A DNA stretch of 64,000 nucleotides. Origin: Ruminococcus sp. (lineage in GTDB: Bacteria > Bacillota > Clostridia > Oscillospirales > Ruminococcaceae). The translations under genes were made by a program, and so were the position numbers. This document shows, one piece after another, positions 44,667 to 53,259 of the stretch. Positions within the stretch are counted from its first letter, which is position 1, and each line of letters starts with the position of its first letter. The notes beneath the pieces were generated by a model. It saw only the letters and a list, made by a program, of their open reading frames with translations, was not told the origin of the DNA and ran no database searches. The DNA is taken from contig JAAVHJ010000004.1 of assembly GCA_014799805.1 (NCBI GenBank), forward strand, positions 88,025 through 152,024. The letters run 5' to 3'.

Positions 44667-45407
44667 TCAGTACATTTCTTCAAGTTCCCGCTGTATTTCT
44701 TCAGCACACCTAATTTGTTCTTTCAGATTCCATTTTCCAATATTTTTTCCGTCTTTTAAAAACATTGAGCCACTTTGGTGAAAATAAAATTCAATATTTC
44801 TTTCTTTAGCTTCTAAATACAAATTTTTTATCCATTCATATTCTATAGGTCTGACATCTTTTACAGGTGCCATCTCTCCACCGACATTCACACATTTTAT
44901 TAGTCCTGTATCTAAATATTTTCCTAAAGAAATCGGTGCAATTAATGGTGAACAAAATACTTCACGATGTTTTACAGGTGCATCTAAAAAATGTTTCAGC
45001 CGAATATCTGTCATTTCCTGATTTTCTATTGAAACACTGATATGTACATGTTCCCAGCCATCACCCCAATCTAATGGAATACAAGTTTTTATTCTTTCTG
45101 GTCTTTTCGTTGTCATAACGAATATACAATCTTTTCTTCTTCTGATAAAATCCCAACAGCCATTTCTCCACTCATCAGCTTCTTCAATAAAAAAATCAGA
45201 AGAAAAACATAACTTTACCAAAGAATGAGGTGGACAATTTTTGTCTTTCAACTCATAAGTAGTTTTACCTTTTGTGATAACTGTAGTATCTCTTCCATAT
45301 CTTTTGTCCATTTTGAATACAAAGCAATTTTTACATCCTGGACTTATTTTTTTACAACCATGCCAAGGATTCCACGATATGGCTTTTTCAATTTCTGCAT
45401 TTTGCAA
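44667..45407 (-). CDS. DUF5131 (phage Gp37/Gp68-like) protein
   Basis: A 246-residue protein starting with TTG 45407, seven bases behind AGGAGG; the frame extends further without a start signal. The N-terminus ISWNPWHGCKKISPGCKNC carries the Cys-x6-Cys-x2-Cys pattern of this family, reminiscent of radical-SAM-related proteins. Conserved later segments are FSSDFF, FVMTTKRPERI and NVGGEMAPVKDVRPI. Relatives occur in phages and bacteria, with no established function that I can state. No phage genes surround it. Confidence 0.75.
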   Translation of the reverse strand: MQNAEIEKAISWNPWHGCKKISPGCKNCFVFKMDKRYGRDTTVITKGKTTYELKDKNCPPHSLVKLCFSSDFFIEEADEWRNGCWDFIRRRKDCIFVMTTKRPERIKTCIPLDWGDGWEHVHISVSIENQEMTDIRLKHFLDAPVKHREVFCSPLIAPISLGKYLDTGLIKCVNVGGEMAPVKDVRPIEYEWIKNLYLEAKERNIEFYFHQSGSMFLKDGKNIGKWNLKEQIRCAEEIQRELEEMY

Positions 45408-45594
45408 AATAATACCTCCTGAAAATATTGATAATATTTTTTCACACACTTATATCATAACACAATTTTTTAAAAAGCGATATTATTTTTTTTACCAAAA
45501 TTAAATACTAATTTTTGTAATACTCTCTAAATTAAAAATAAAATATAAATAAAATATTAATTTTTCATGAATTTTCAAGATATGCTCTTGATTT

Positions 45595-45616
45595 TTCTAA
45601 AAAACATGCTATACTA
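45595..45616 (+). promoter_or_regulatory. Promoter of htpG
   Basis: A TATACT -10 box (45610-45615) with a TTGATT-like -35 box about 16 bases upstream, directly before the CIRCE operator. Confidence 0.5.
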
Positions 45617-45619
45617 GAA

Positions 45620-45646
45620 TTAGCACTCTCAAAGCTAGAGTGCTAA
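45620..45646 (+). promoter_or_regulatory. CIRCE operator (HrcA binding site)
   Basis: A perfect TTAGCACTC, nine-base spacer, GAGTGCTAA inverted repeat. This is the exact CIRCE consensus. It overlaps the presumed transcription start of htpG, the position for HrcA repression. Confidence 0.95.
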
Positions 45647-45675
45647 TATTAATTCAAGAAAAGAGGATTTTACAA

Positions 45676-47565
45676 ATGGAAACAAAGGCTTTTCAAGCAG
45701 AATCTAAGAAACTACTTGATATGATGATTCATTCAATTTATACACATAAGGAAATTTTTTTGCGTGAATTAATTTCTAATGCAAGTGACGCAATTGACAA
45801 ATTATATTTCCGTTCTTTGACAGATGATTCTGTTGGATTAAACAAAGGCGATTTTTTTATCCGTCTGGATATTAATAAAACAGAACGGACAATTACCATT
45901 ACAGATAATGGCATTGGCATGACAGCAGAAGAACTGGAGCATAATCTGGGTACGATTGCAAGCAGTGGGTCTTTGAAATTCAAGACAGATAATCAACTTG
46001 GCGAAGACCAACAAATTATTGGGCAGTTTGGTGTTGGATTTTATTCTGCATTCATGGTTGCAAAGCGTGTTACTGTGTATTCCAGAGCATTTGACGAAGA
46101 ACAAGCTTATAAATGGCAGTCTGAGGGCGTAGAGGGCTATACAATTGAACCAACTGACGAAGTTAGCAATCTTACAAAGCATGGCACTAAAATTGTATTA
46201 GAATTAGCTGATGATTCTGATGAAGAAAATTACAGCGAATTTCTGGAAGAATTCAGAATTCAACATCTTGTAAAAAGATATTCTGATTATATCAGATTCC
46301 CTATTCAAATGGAAATTTCTCATAGAAAATTAAAAGAGGGTACAACTGACGAATATGATTTAGAAATTAATCTTGAAACACTAAATAGCATGGTTCCTTT
46401 GTGGCGTAAAAATCGTTCTGAATTAACAGACGATGATTACAATAATTTTTACCAAGAGAAATTTAATGATTATATGCCCCCTATGGCATTTAAACATGTT
46501 CACAATGAGGGAGCTGTCAGCTATGACGCATTGTTATATATTCCGTCAAAAGCTCCATTTGATTATTATACACGTGAATATGAAAAAGGCTTGCAGTTAT
46601 ATACAAATGGTGTATTAATCATGGAAAAATGTGCAGATTTGCTTCCTGATTATTATAGCTTTGTCAAGGGTCTTGTAGATTCAGAAGATTTATCTTTGAA
46701 TATTTCCCGTGAAATGCTACAGCATGACAGACAATTAAAATTAATTGCCAAAAGCATTGAAAAAACCATTCATAACGAATTAATTCGCATGCTTAATAAT
46801 GACCGTGAAAAATATGAAAAATTCTTTGAAGCATTTGGCACGCAAATTAAATACGGCATTTGCAGTGATTACGGTATGCACAAAGATGATTTACAGGATT
46901 TGTTAATTTTCAGGTCTTCCCGTGATGATAAATTAATTACACTGTCTGAATATGTAGAACGTATGCCAGAAGACCAGAAAGATATTTATTATGCGTCTGG
47001 CAATACAATTGAACAAATTAAAGCTTTGCCACAAACAGAAGCTGTTCTTGCAAAGGGCTATGAAATTTTATATTTCACAATTCCAGTAGATGAATTTGCT
47101 GTGAAAAATATGATTTCTTTCAAAGATAAAACATTCAAATCTGTGACTGCATCTGATTTAGATTTAAACACGGAAGAAGAAAAGAAAGCCCTTGATGAAA
47201 AAACAGAAGAAAATAAATCATTATTTGAAACAATGCACAAGGCTTTAGAAGGCAAAGTAGAACGTGTGACTTTGTCAAGTCGTTTGAAATCGCACCCAGT
47301 TTGCTTAACTAGTGAAGGAGATTTGACACTGGAAATGGAAAAAACACTGAATGCAATGCCAACTGATACCAAAGTACAGGCAAAGCTTGTGTTAGAATTA
47401 AATCCAGAACACCCTGTATTTGAAAAATTAACAGCTTTAAATGGTTCTGACAATGAAAAAGTACAGAAATATGCGAAATTATTATATAATCAGGCATTAT
47501 TAATGGAAAATATGCCGATTGATAATCCAGCAGAATTTTCTAATCTGATTTGTGAACTCATGTAA
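45676..47565 (+). CDS. htpG: Molecular chaperone HtpG (Hsp90)
   Basis: A 629-residue ATP-dependent chaperone. The start is ATG 45676 (METKAFQAESKKLLDMMIHS) behind AGAGGA; the upstream extension of the frame would begin in the CIRCE element. The GHKL ATPase shows LRELISNASDA, TDNGIGMT and GQFGVGFYSAFMV; the middle domain has LNISREMLQ. Because of the CIRCE site it should be induced by heat via HrcA. In Bacillus subtilis htpG is not in the HrcA regulon, so this wiring differs from that model. Confidence 0.97.
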   Translation: METKAFQAESKKLLDMMIHSIYTHKEIFLRELISNASDAIDKLYFRSLTDDSVGLNKGDFFIRLDINKTERTITITDNGIGMTAEELEHNLGTIASSGSLKFKTDNQLGEDQQIIGQFGVGFYSAFMVAKRVTVYSRAFDEEQAYKWQSEGVEGYTIEPTDEVSNLTKHGTKIVLELADDSDEENYSEFLEEFRIQHLVKRYSDYIRFPIQMEISHRKLKEGTTDEYDLEINLETLNSMVPLWRKNRSELTDDDYNNFYQEKFNDYMPPMAFKHVHNEGAVSYDALLYIPSKAPFDYYTREYEKGLQLYTNGVLIMEKCADLLPDYYSFVKGLVDSEDLSLNISREMLQHDRQLKLIAKSIEKTIHNELIRMLNNDREKYEKFFEAFGTQIKYGICSDYGMHKDDLQDLLIFRSSRDDKLITLSEYVERMPEDQKDIYYASGNTIEQIKALPQTEAVLAKGYEILYFTIPVDEFAVKNMISFKDKTFKSVTASDLDLNTEEEKKALDEKTEENKSLFETMHKALEGKVERVTLSSRLKSHPVCLTSEGDLTLEMEKTLNAMPTDTKVQAKLVLELNPEHPVFEKLTALNGSDNEKVQKYAKLLYNQALLMENMPIDNPAEFSNLICELM

Positions 47566-47636
47566 AAATGATTTTAATAAGCCTGTTGTGTTACGACAGG
47601 CTTATTGGTCTATCTACTGGAAAGGATTTTATTACT

Positions 47637-48149
47637 ATGTTTGATGCAATTTTACAGTTTTTTGTAAAGCTATTGCCGAAACCATTAAAAAATTTATATG
47701 ATAAATTTGAAGAATTAATAGTCTATATTTATTACGGTGTCCTTACAACAATCGTGAATACAATTGTACAATTTGGTGTAGAATTTGGCATTTTATCTCA
47801 TATCAACTGGTCAGAACGTTTAGAAAATTTCCTTGCAACAAGCATTGCATGGGTCGTTGCTGTTGTTTTCGCATTTTATGTGAATAAAAAATATGTTTTC
47901 AAGAGCAAAACAGAATCTACAAAACAGCTTATGTGGGAATTATGGACATTTATATCTGCAAGGTTACTTTCATGGGCAATGTCTGTTGGCATTATGCAAC
48001 TTGGTGTGCCTCTGTATATGATGGAAAACGGAGAGAAAAATTTCTGGATTTATTTTATATTCTATTTTGGTCAGCAAGTTGTTGTAACACTGGCAAATTA
48101 TTTTTTAAGCAAATTTATTATTTTCAAAAAGCAAAACAAGGAGAACTAA
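47637..48149 (+). CDS. GtrA-like membrane protein
   Basis: A 170-residue protein with four predicted membrane helices. The start is ATG 47637 (MFDAILQFFVKLLPKP) behind GGAAAGGA. The first helix segment YIYYGVLTTIVNTIVQFG and the AFYVNKKYVFKS motif are typical of GtrA proteins, which are thought to move polyprenyl-linked sugars or to assist wall glycosylation. A hairpin at 47577-47605 without a T-run lies between htpG and this gene. Confidence 0.82.
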   Translation: MFDAILQFFVKLLPKPLKNLYDKFEELIVYIYYGVLTTIVNTIVQFGVEFGILSHINWSERLENFLATSIAWVVAVVFAFYVNKKYVFKSKTESTKQLMWELWTFISARLLSWAMSVGIMQLGVPLYMMENGEKNFWIYFIFYFGQQVVVTLANYFLSKFIIFKKQNKEN

Positions 48150-48153
48150 ATTT

Positions 48154-48591
48154 ATGTTTATTTATCAGCGAACGCCACATTACTATGAAACAGACCAAAT
48201 GAAAATTATTCATCATTCTAATTATATTCGTTGGTTTGAAGAAGCCAGAATCGCCTATTTTGACAGTGTTGGCTATAGCTTTGCCAGACAAGAACAACAA
48301 GGCATTGTTTGCCCTGTTTTAACAGTAAATGCAAATTATCACAAAATGGTTTATTTTGGTGATACTGTTCTAATTGAAACAAAAATAAATTTTTATAATG
48401 GCATACGTTATGGATTTGCTTATACTGTGAAAAATTCTGATACAGGACAAATCTGTTGTACTGGTACAAGCACGCATTGTTTTTTGAATCTGGAAAGCAA
48501 GCCAATTCAAGTAAAAAAAGAATATCCTCTGGCACATGAAATGCTGACACAAGCGTTACAGAATGATAAAAAACTAGATAATCAGACATAA
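48154..48591 (+). CDS. Acyl-CoA thioesterase of the 4-hydroxybenzoyl-CoA/YbgC hotdog family
   Basis: A 145-residue single hotdog-fold protein. The family signature YYETDQMKIIHHSNYIRWFEEAR contains the catalytic Asp/His region at about 10-33 (core TDQMKIIHHSNY). It lies four bases after the GtrA-like gene and is likely co-transcribed. The substrate acyl group is unknown. Confidence 0.88.
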   Translation: MFIYQRTPHYYETDQMKIIHHSNYIRWFEEARIAYFDSVGYSFARQEQQGIVCPVLTVNANYHKMVYFGDTVLIETKINFYNGIRYGFAYTVKNSDTGQICCTGTSTHCFLNLESKPIQVKKEYPLAHEMLTQALQNDKKLDNQT

Positions 48592-48656
48592 CATTCTGTA
48601 TAAATTAAATAATCTTCAACAAAATTTTATAGTCTGCTTTTGTGTTTTATCCAAAT

Positions 48657-48676
48657 TGTGATGATTTCACATCACA
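48657..48676. promoter_or_regulatory. Perfect palindromic operator candidate upstream of glgP
   Basis: TGTGATG, six bases, CATCACA. The arms are perfectly complementary and end 20 bases upstream of the -35 box of the glgP promoter, a place expected for an activator or an upstream repressor site. The cognate regulator is not encoded next to it. Confidence 0.55.
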
Positions 48677-48695
48677 TATTTGTAGAAAATGTCAA

Positions 48696-48724
48696 TTGTA
48701 ACCAACGCAAAAATAAGGTATACT
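48696..48724 (+). promoter_or_regulatory. SigA-type promoter for glgP
   Basis: TTGTAA (48696-48701), a 17-base spacer and TATACT (48719-48724). The leader of about 85 bases includes an AGGAG site and a CTTTAATT/AATTAAAG inverted repeat (about 48777-48800) just before the start. Confidence 0.6.
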
Positions 48725-48815
48725 ATTAATATAATGAGATTTTTCTTGTTATCCAAATATTAAGAAAGGAGAACGTCTTTAATTAATATTTAAATTAAAG
48801 GCGGGCAAAATTACT

Positions 48816-51215
48816 ATGGCAGTAAACGATTCTAGCGAAGTAAAGAAATTCAAAAAGCAGTTTAGTGAAAGACTGCAAAACAAATTTAATGTTTCTCCTG
48901 AAGAAGCATCAGACCAACAAGTTTATGAGGTGCTTTCTGCACTGGTTGTGGAACAACTTAAAACCAAACGCCGTAAATTTATCAATCAGGCACATTCTGT
49001 AGGAAAAAAACAGGTATATTACCTGTCTATGGAGTTCTTGATGGGTCGTTCTTTGAAAACAAGCTTGTATAATCTTGAAATGGCAGATTCTGTAAAAGAA
49101 ATGCTTGCTGAATTCCATATCAATCTGGATAAAATTTATGAATGTGAGCCTGATGCAGGGTTAGGAAATGGCGGTTTAGGTCGTCTTGCAGCATGTTATC
49201 TGGACGGTATGGCAACACAGGCAATGCCTGCTATGGGACATTCTATCTGTTATGAATATGGTATTTTCCAGCAGAAACTGGAAGACGGTTGGCAGACAGA
49301 ATTGCCTGACAACTGGTTACCAGGTGGAAGTGTATGGCTTGACCCAAAACCAGAAAAAGCAATTGAAGTGCATTTTGAAGGTGAACTGAATGAATACTGG
49401 GATAATCAGTATCATCATATTTCCCATGTAAATTATAATACCGTTATGGCAACACCTTATGATATGTATGTTTCAGGTTATGATAGTCCTGGCGTTTCTG
49501 TTTTGCGTTTGTGGTCTGCAAAAGCACCATCTTTTAATATGGAACTGTTTAATCAGGGTGACTATGCAAAAGCGATTGGACAAAATTCCATGGCAAATGC
49601 AATTTCTAAAATTTTATATCCAAATGACAATCATCTGGAAGGCAAATCTTTAAGATTGCGTCAGCAATATTTCCTTTGTGCTGCTGCGGTGGGTGACATT
49701 GTCAATACACACATGAATGTATATGGCACATTGGATAATTTGCATGAAAAAGTAGCAATTCATATTAATGACACACACCCGACACTTGCAATCCCAGAAT
49801 TAATGCGTATTTTATTAGATGATTGCGGTTATGGTTGGGAACAAGCATGGCATATTGTAACAAATACGTTTGCTTATACCAATCATACAGTTATGGCAGA
49901 AGCACTTGAAAAATGGGATGTCAATATGTTAAAGCATACGATTCCAAGAATTTTCTCTATTATTGTAGAAATTAATAACCGTTATTGCCAGTCACTCATG
50001 GAACGAAATGGCTATGATTCTGCAAAAACAACCAGAATGTCTATTATCAAAGATAATATGATTCATATGGCTACACTTTGTGTTGCTGCATCTCACAGTG
50101 TAAACGGTGTTTCAAAACTGCATTCTGAAATTATCAAAACAGATGTTTTCAGAGATGAAGCCGCTGATACGCCACATAAATTCAAGAATGTAACAAATGG
50201 TATTGCATATCGCCGTTGGTTGTATCAGTCTAACCCAGGTTTGACTAAACTTCTGAAAGAAAAAATTGGCGATGGTTTCCTGAGAGATGGTGCAGAATTA
50301 TCTAAATTAACCGTATTTGCAGATGATGCAGAAGTTCTTCAGCAAATTATGGCTGTTAAGAAACAAAATAAAGCCCGTTTTGCAAAATATGTAAAACAGA
50401 CTTCTAAAATTATTCTGAACACAGACAGCATTTTTGACGTGCAAGTAAAACGTTTGCATGAATATAAACGTCAGCACTTGAATGTCATGAATATTCTTGC
50501 ACAGTATAATTATTTGCTTGAAAATCCAAATGCTGATTTTACGCCTAAGACTTATATTTTCGCTGCAAAAGCAGCTCCAGGATATTATTTAGCAAAGCAA
50601 ATTATTAAAATGATTTGGGCAATTTCAGAAGAAATTCGCAAGAATCCTAGAATTTCTGAAAAACTCGCTGTGCATTTTATTGAAAATTACAGTGTTACAC
50701 TTTCTGAATTATTAATGCCTGCCGCTGATATTTCTGAACAGATTTCACTTGCTGGCACAGAAGCTTCTGGTACTGGTAACATGAAATTAATGCTGAATGG
50801 TGCAGTTACTTTAGGTACGCTGGACGGTGCAAATGTTGAAATTAAAGACGCTGTTGGCGATGATAATATTATTATCTTTGGTATGAAAACAGAAGAAGTC
50901 AATGCTATGAAGTCTTATTATCAGCCTGAAAAATTATATCATGAAAATTATATGATTCGTGATTGTATTAACAGAATGTATCATGGTATTAATGGTTGTA
51001 CGTTTAATGAAGTAGCAGATTCTCTGAAACAAAGAGACCCTTATATGGTTCTTGCTGATTTTGACTCTTACAGAAATGCACAGAATTTCAGTACAACATG
51101 CTATAACGACACTACACGTTGGGCAAGAATGTCCCTTATGAATACAGCTGGTGCTGGTGTTTTCTCTGCTGACCGCAGTGTAAATGATTATGCCCGTGAT
51201 ATTTGGGGTCTTTAA
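48816..51215 (+). CDS. glgP: Glycogen/maltodextrin phosphorylase
   Basis: A 799-residue PLP enzyme of glycosyltransferase family 35 that releases glucose-1-phosphate from alpha-1,4-glucans. Family motifs include YYLSMEFLMGRSL, DAGLGNGGLGRLAACYLD and FDVQVKRLHEYKRQ. The PLP lysine lies in EASGTGNMKLMLNGA (about 650). The length is normal for the bacterial type. It precedes a GH13 enzyme gene on the same strand, separated by a terminator, so the two belong to a shared alpha-glucan function rather than to one strict operon. Confidence 0.97.
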   Translation: MAVNDSSEVKKFKKQFSERLQNKFNVSPEEASDQQVYEVLSALVVEQLKTKRRKFINQAHSVGKKQVYYLSMEFLMGRSLKTSLYNLEMADSVKEMLAEFHINLDKIYECEPDAGLGNGGLGRLAACYLDGMATQAMPAMGHSICYEYGIFQQKLEDGWQTELPDNWLPGGSVWLDPKPEKAIEVHFEGELNEYWDNQYHHISHVNYNTVMATPYDMYVSGYDSPGVSVLRLWSAKAPSFNMELFNQGDYAKAIGQNSMANAISKILYPNDNHLEGKSLRLRQQYFLCAAAVGDIVNTHMNVYGTLDNLHEKVAIHINDTHPTLAIPELMRILLDDCGYGWEQAWHIVTNTFAYTNHTVMAEALEKWDVNMLKHTIPRIFSIIVEINNRYCQSLMERNGYDSAKTTRMSIIKDNMIHMATLCVAASHSVNGVSKLHSEIIKTDVFRDEAADTPHKFKNVTNGIAYRRWLYQSNPGLTKLLKEKIGDGFLRDGAELSKLTVFADDAEVLQQIMAVKKQNKARFAKYVKQTSKIILNTDSIFDVQVKRLHEYKRQHLNVMNILAQYNYLLENPNADFTPKTYIFAAKAAPGYYLAKQIIKMIWAISEEIRKNPRISEKLAVHFIENYSVTLSELLMPAADISEQISLAGTEASGTGNMKLMLNGAVTLGTLDGANVEIKDAVGDDNIIIFGMKTEEVNAMKSYYQPEKLYHENYMIRDCINRMYHGINGCTFNEVADSLKQRDPYMVLADFDSYRNAQNFSTTCYNDTTRWARMSLMNTAGAGVFSADRSVNDYARDIWGL

Positions 51216-51234
51216 TTTCTAAGACACATGTTTC

Positions 51235-51272
51235 AAAGCGTGTTTGACATAACTGTTAGACACGCTTTTTTA
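51235..51272 (+). terminator. Terminator after glgP
   Basis: A GCGTGTTTGACA/TGTTAGACACGC stem (one G-T pair and a mismatch) with a four-base loop, followed by TTTTTT. Confidence 0.8.
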
Positions 51273-51324
51273 CACATAGTTTTCCGAAATCGTGTAAGTT
51301 ATTTTTTGAAAGGAGTTTTTTTCT

Positions 51325-53208
51325 ATGAGTCATTTATATGACAGTTGGGATTTGAATTATAAATCTCCTTTTGGTGCAGTCAAAAAAGGAAAAGTTGTTT
51401 TTTTCTCTATTCGATTACCAAAAGAACTAAAACCAGATTTTCCGCCTTGCATTGTGATTTATCGCCCTGGTTATAAAGAAAGATTTATGAATTTGCATAT
51501 TGTTTCTGAAGAAGATGATTGTTTTGTCTGGCGTACAGGCTATATGCCAAAATATACAGGTGTGCATTATTATTATTTTGCTTATACTACAAAAGGACAA
51601 AGATTTTATATTAAAAAAACTGCTGGACATATCGGCAATCTGAATGACGGCGATTTGTTTCAATTGACAGTATATTCTGAAGATTATAAAACACCTGATT
51701 TTCTCAAAGGCGGTATTATGTATCAGATTTTCCCTGATAGATTTTATAAAAGCGGAAAACCTCATGAAAATATTCCAGCAGGACGTGTATTGCGTGATGA
51801 TTGGGGAGGAACGCCTTATTACAGACCTGACCAAAATGGACATGTCTGGAATAATGACTATTTCGGCGGTGATTTAGCAGGTATTCAGGAAAAATTACCT
51901 TATTTGCATGATTTAGGCGTGACTTGCATTTATTTGAATCCTATTTTTGAATCTCATGAAAATCATAGATATAATACGGCAAATTATCGCAAAGTTGACC
52001 CATTATTAGGCACAAATGAAGATTTTCAGGAACTTTGCAAAGAAGCCTCTAAATTAGGAATCAGTGTGATTTTAGATGGTGTATTTTCTCATACTGGGGC
52101 AGATAGTATTTATTTTAACAGATATAATCGCTATGATAGTCTGGGGGCTTATCAGTCCAAAGACAGTGAATATTATTCTTGGTATACGTTCTGGAATTTC
52201 CCTAACGAATATGAATCATGGTGGGGCTTTGAAACGCTCCCAAATGTTCAGGAAAATAATAAGCAATATACAAATTATATTTGTGGCAAAGGCGGTGTGT
52301 TAGAATATTGGCTCTCTCTAGGAGCAGCAGGTTTTAGACTAGACGTTGCGGACGAATTGCCTGACCAATTTTTAGATAATTTAAGAACAGCTGTAAAAAA
52401 ATATAATTCTCAAAAAATTGTAATTGGTGAAGTCTGGGAAGATGCATCTAACAAAGAAGCTTATGGAGTAAAACGCCGTTATTTACTTGGTGACCAGTTA
52501 GATTCTGTGATGAATTATCCGTTTAGAGATGCAATTATTAATTATATTAAAGGCATGTCAAGCCGTGATTTCCAAAATTGCATTATGACGATTTTAGAAA
52601 ATTATCCAAAACCAACAGTTGATGTTTTAATGAATTTTGTATCTACGCATGATATTGAACGTGCAATTAATCGCTTTGGTGGTGAATCCTGTGATGATAA
52701 GTCAAAAGACTGGATGGCAGAACGTTATTTAAACGAATGGGAATATCGTCGTGGAAAAGCTATGTTACAATCTGCTATGGCTTTAATGTTTTTCTTACCA
52801 GGTGTGCCAAGTATTTATTACGGTGATGAAGCAGGCTTGCAAGGCTATAAAGACCCATTTAACAGACGTTGTTACTTATGGGGGCATGAAGATACAGAAT
52901 TAATTCATTTCACAAAAGAATTAAGTAAAATCAGACTTGCCTATAAAGTATTTAAAAATGGCAGAATGCAATTTTTACCTGCACAGAATGATGTGATGGC
53001 ATTTGCCAGAATTCAGGAAACAGCTGGTATTTCTGTACAAGTTTATGTCAATCGTTCCCAACATGAACAACATGTTAATTTTCAGCCGTGTTCTGAAAAA
53101 TATGTTTATGAAAAAACGGAACATGGTCTGTTAGAAGATAATTTTGTAAAATTACAGCCATTTGATTACGCAGTCATTGTTTGTCGGAATCCTGAAAAAA
53201 TCAGATAA
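51325..53208 (+). CDS. GH13 alpha-glycosidase (neopullulanase/maltogenic amylase-like)
   Basis: A 627-residue cytoplasmic enzyme without a signal peptide. An N-terminal beta-sandwich (about 1-115) precedes the (beta/alpha)8 barrel. Region I is DGVFSHTG, region II GFRLDVADE (nucleophile Asp), region III IGEVWED (acid/base Glu) and region IV FVSTHDIER. Region V-like GVPSIYYGDEAGL is also present. It would hydrolyse maltodextrins or branched alpha-glucans that have been imported or stored, complementing the phosphorylase gene upstream. Confidence 0.92.
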   Translation: MSHLYDSWDLNYKSPFGAVKKGKVVFFSIRLPKELKPDFPPCIVIYRPGYKERFMNLHIVSEEDDCFVWRTGYMPKYTGVHYYYFAYTTKGQRFYIKKTAGHIGNLNDGDLFQLTVYSEDYKTPDFLKGGIMYQIFPDRFYKSGKPHENIPAGRVLRDDWGGTPYYRPDQNGHVWNNDYFGGDLAGIQEKLPYLHDLGVTCIYLNPIFESHENHRYNTANYRKVDPLLGTNEDFQELCKEASKLGISVILDGVFSHTGADSIYFNRYNRYDSLGAYQSKDSEYYSWYTFWNFPNEYESWWGFETLPNVQENNKQYTNYICGKGGVLEYWLSLGAAGFRLDVADELPDQFLDNLRTAVKKYNSQKIVIGEVWEDASNKEAYGVKRRYLLGDQLDSVMNYPFRDAIINYIKGMSSRDFQNCIMTILENYPKPTVDVLMNFVSTHDIERAINRFGGESCDDKSKDWMAERYLNEWEYRRGKAMLQSAMALMFFLPGVPSIYYGDEAGLQGYKDPFNRRCYLWGHEDTELIHFTKELSKIRLAYKVFKNGRMQFLPAQNDVMAFARIQETAGISVQVYVNRSQHEQHVNFQPCSEKYVYEKTEHGLLEDNFVKLQPFDYAVIVCRNPEKIR

Positions 53209-53216
53209 TTTATCAT

Positions 53217-53257
53217 AAAAACTGCTGTATATTTGCGTACAGCAGTTTTTTTATTTT
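53217..53257. terminator. Bidirectional terminator between the GH13 and LRR-dockerin genes
   Basis: AAACTGCTGTA and TACAGCAGTTT arms with an eight-base loop, followed by T-runs on both strands, between convergent genes. Confidence 0.8.
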
Positions 53258-53259
53258 TA

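Noticed and set aside
47577..47605. Hairpin AATAAGCCTGT/ACAGGCTTATT as a terminator of htpG
   Set aside because: No T-run follows on the plus strand. It may stabilise the htpG messenger, but evidence for termination is weak.
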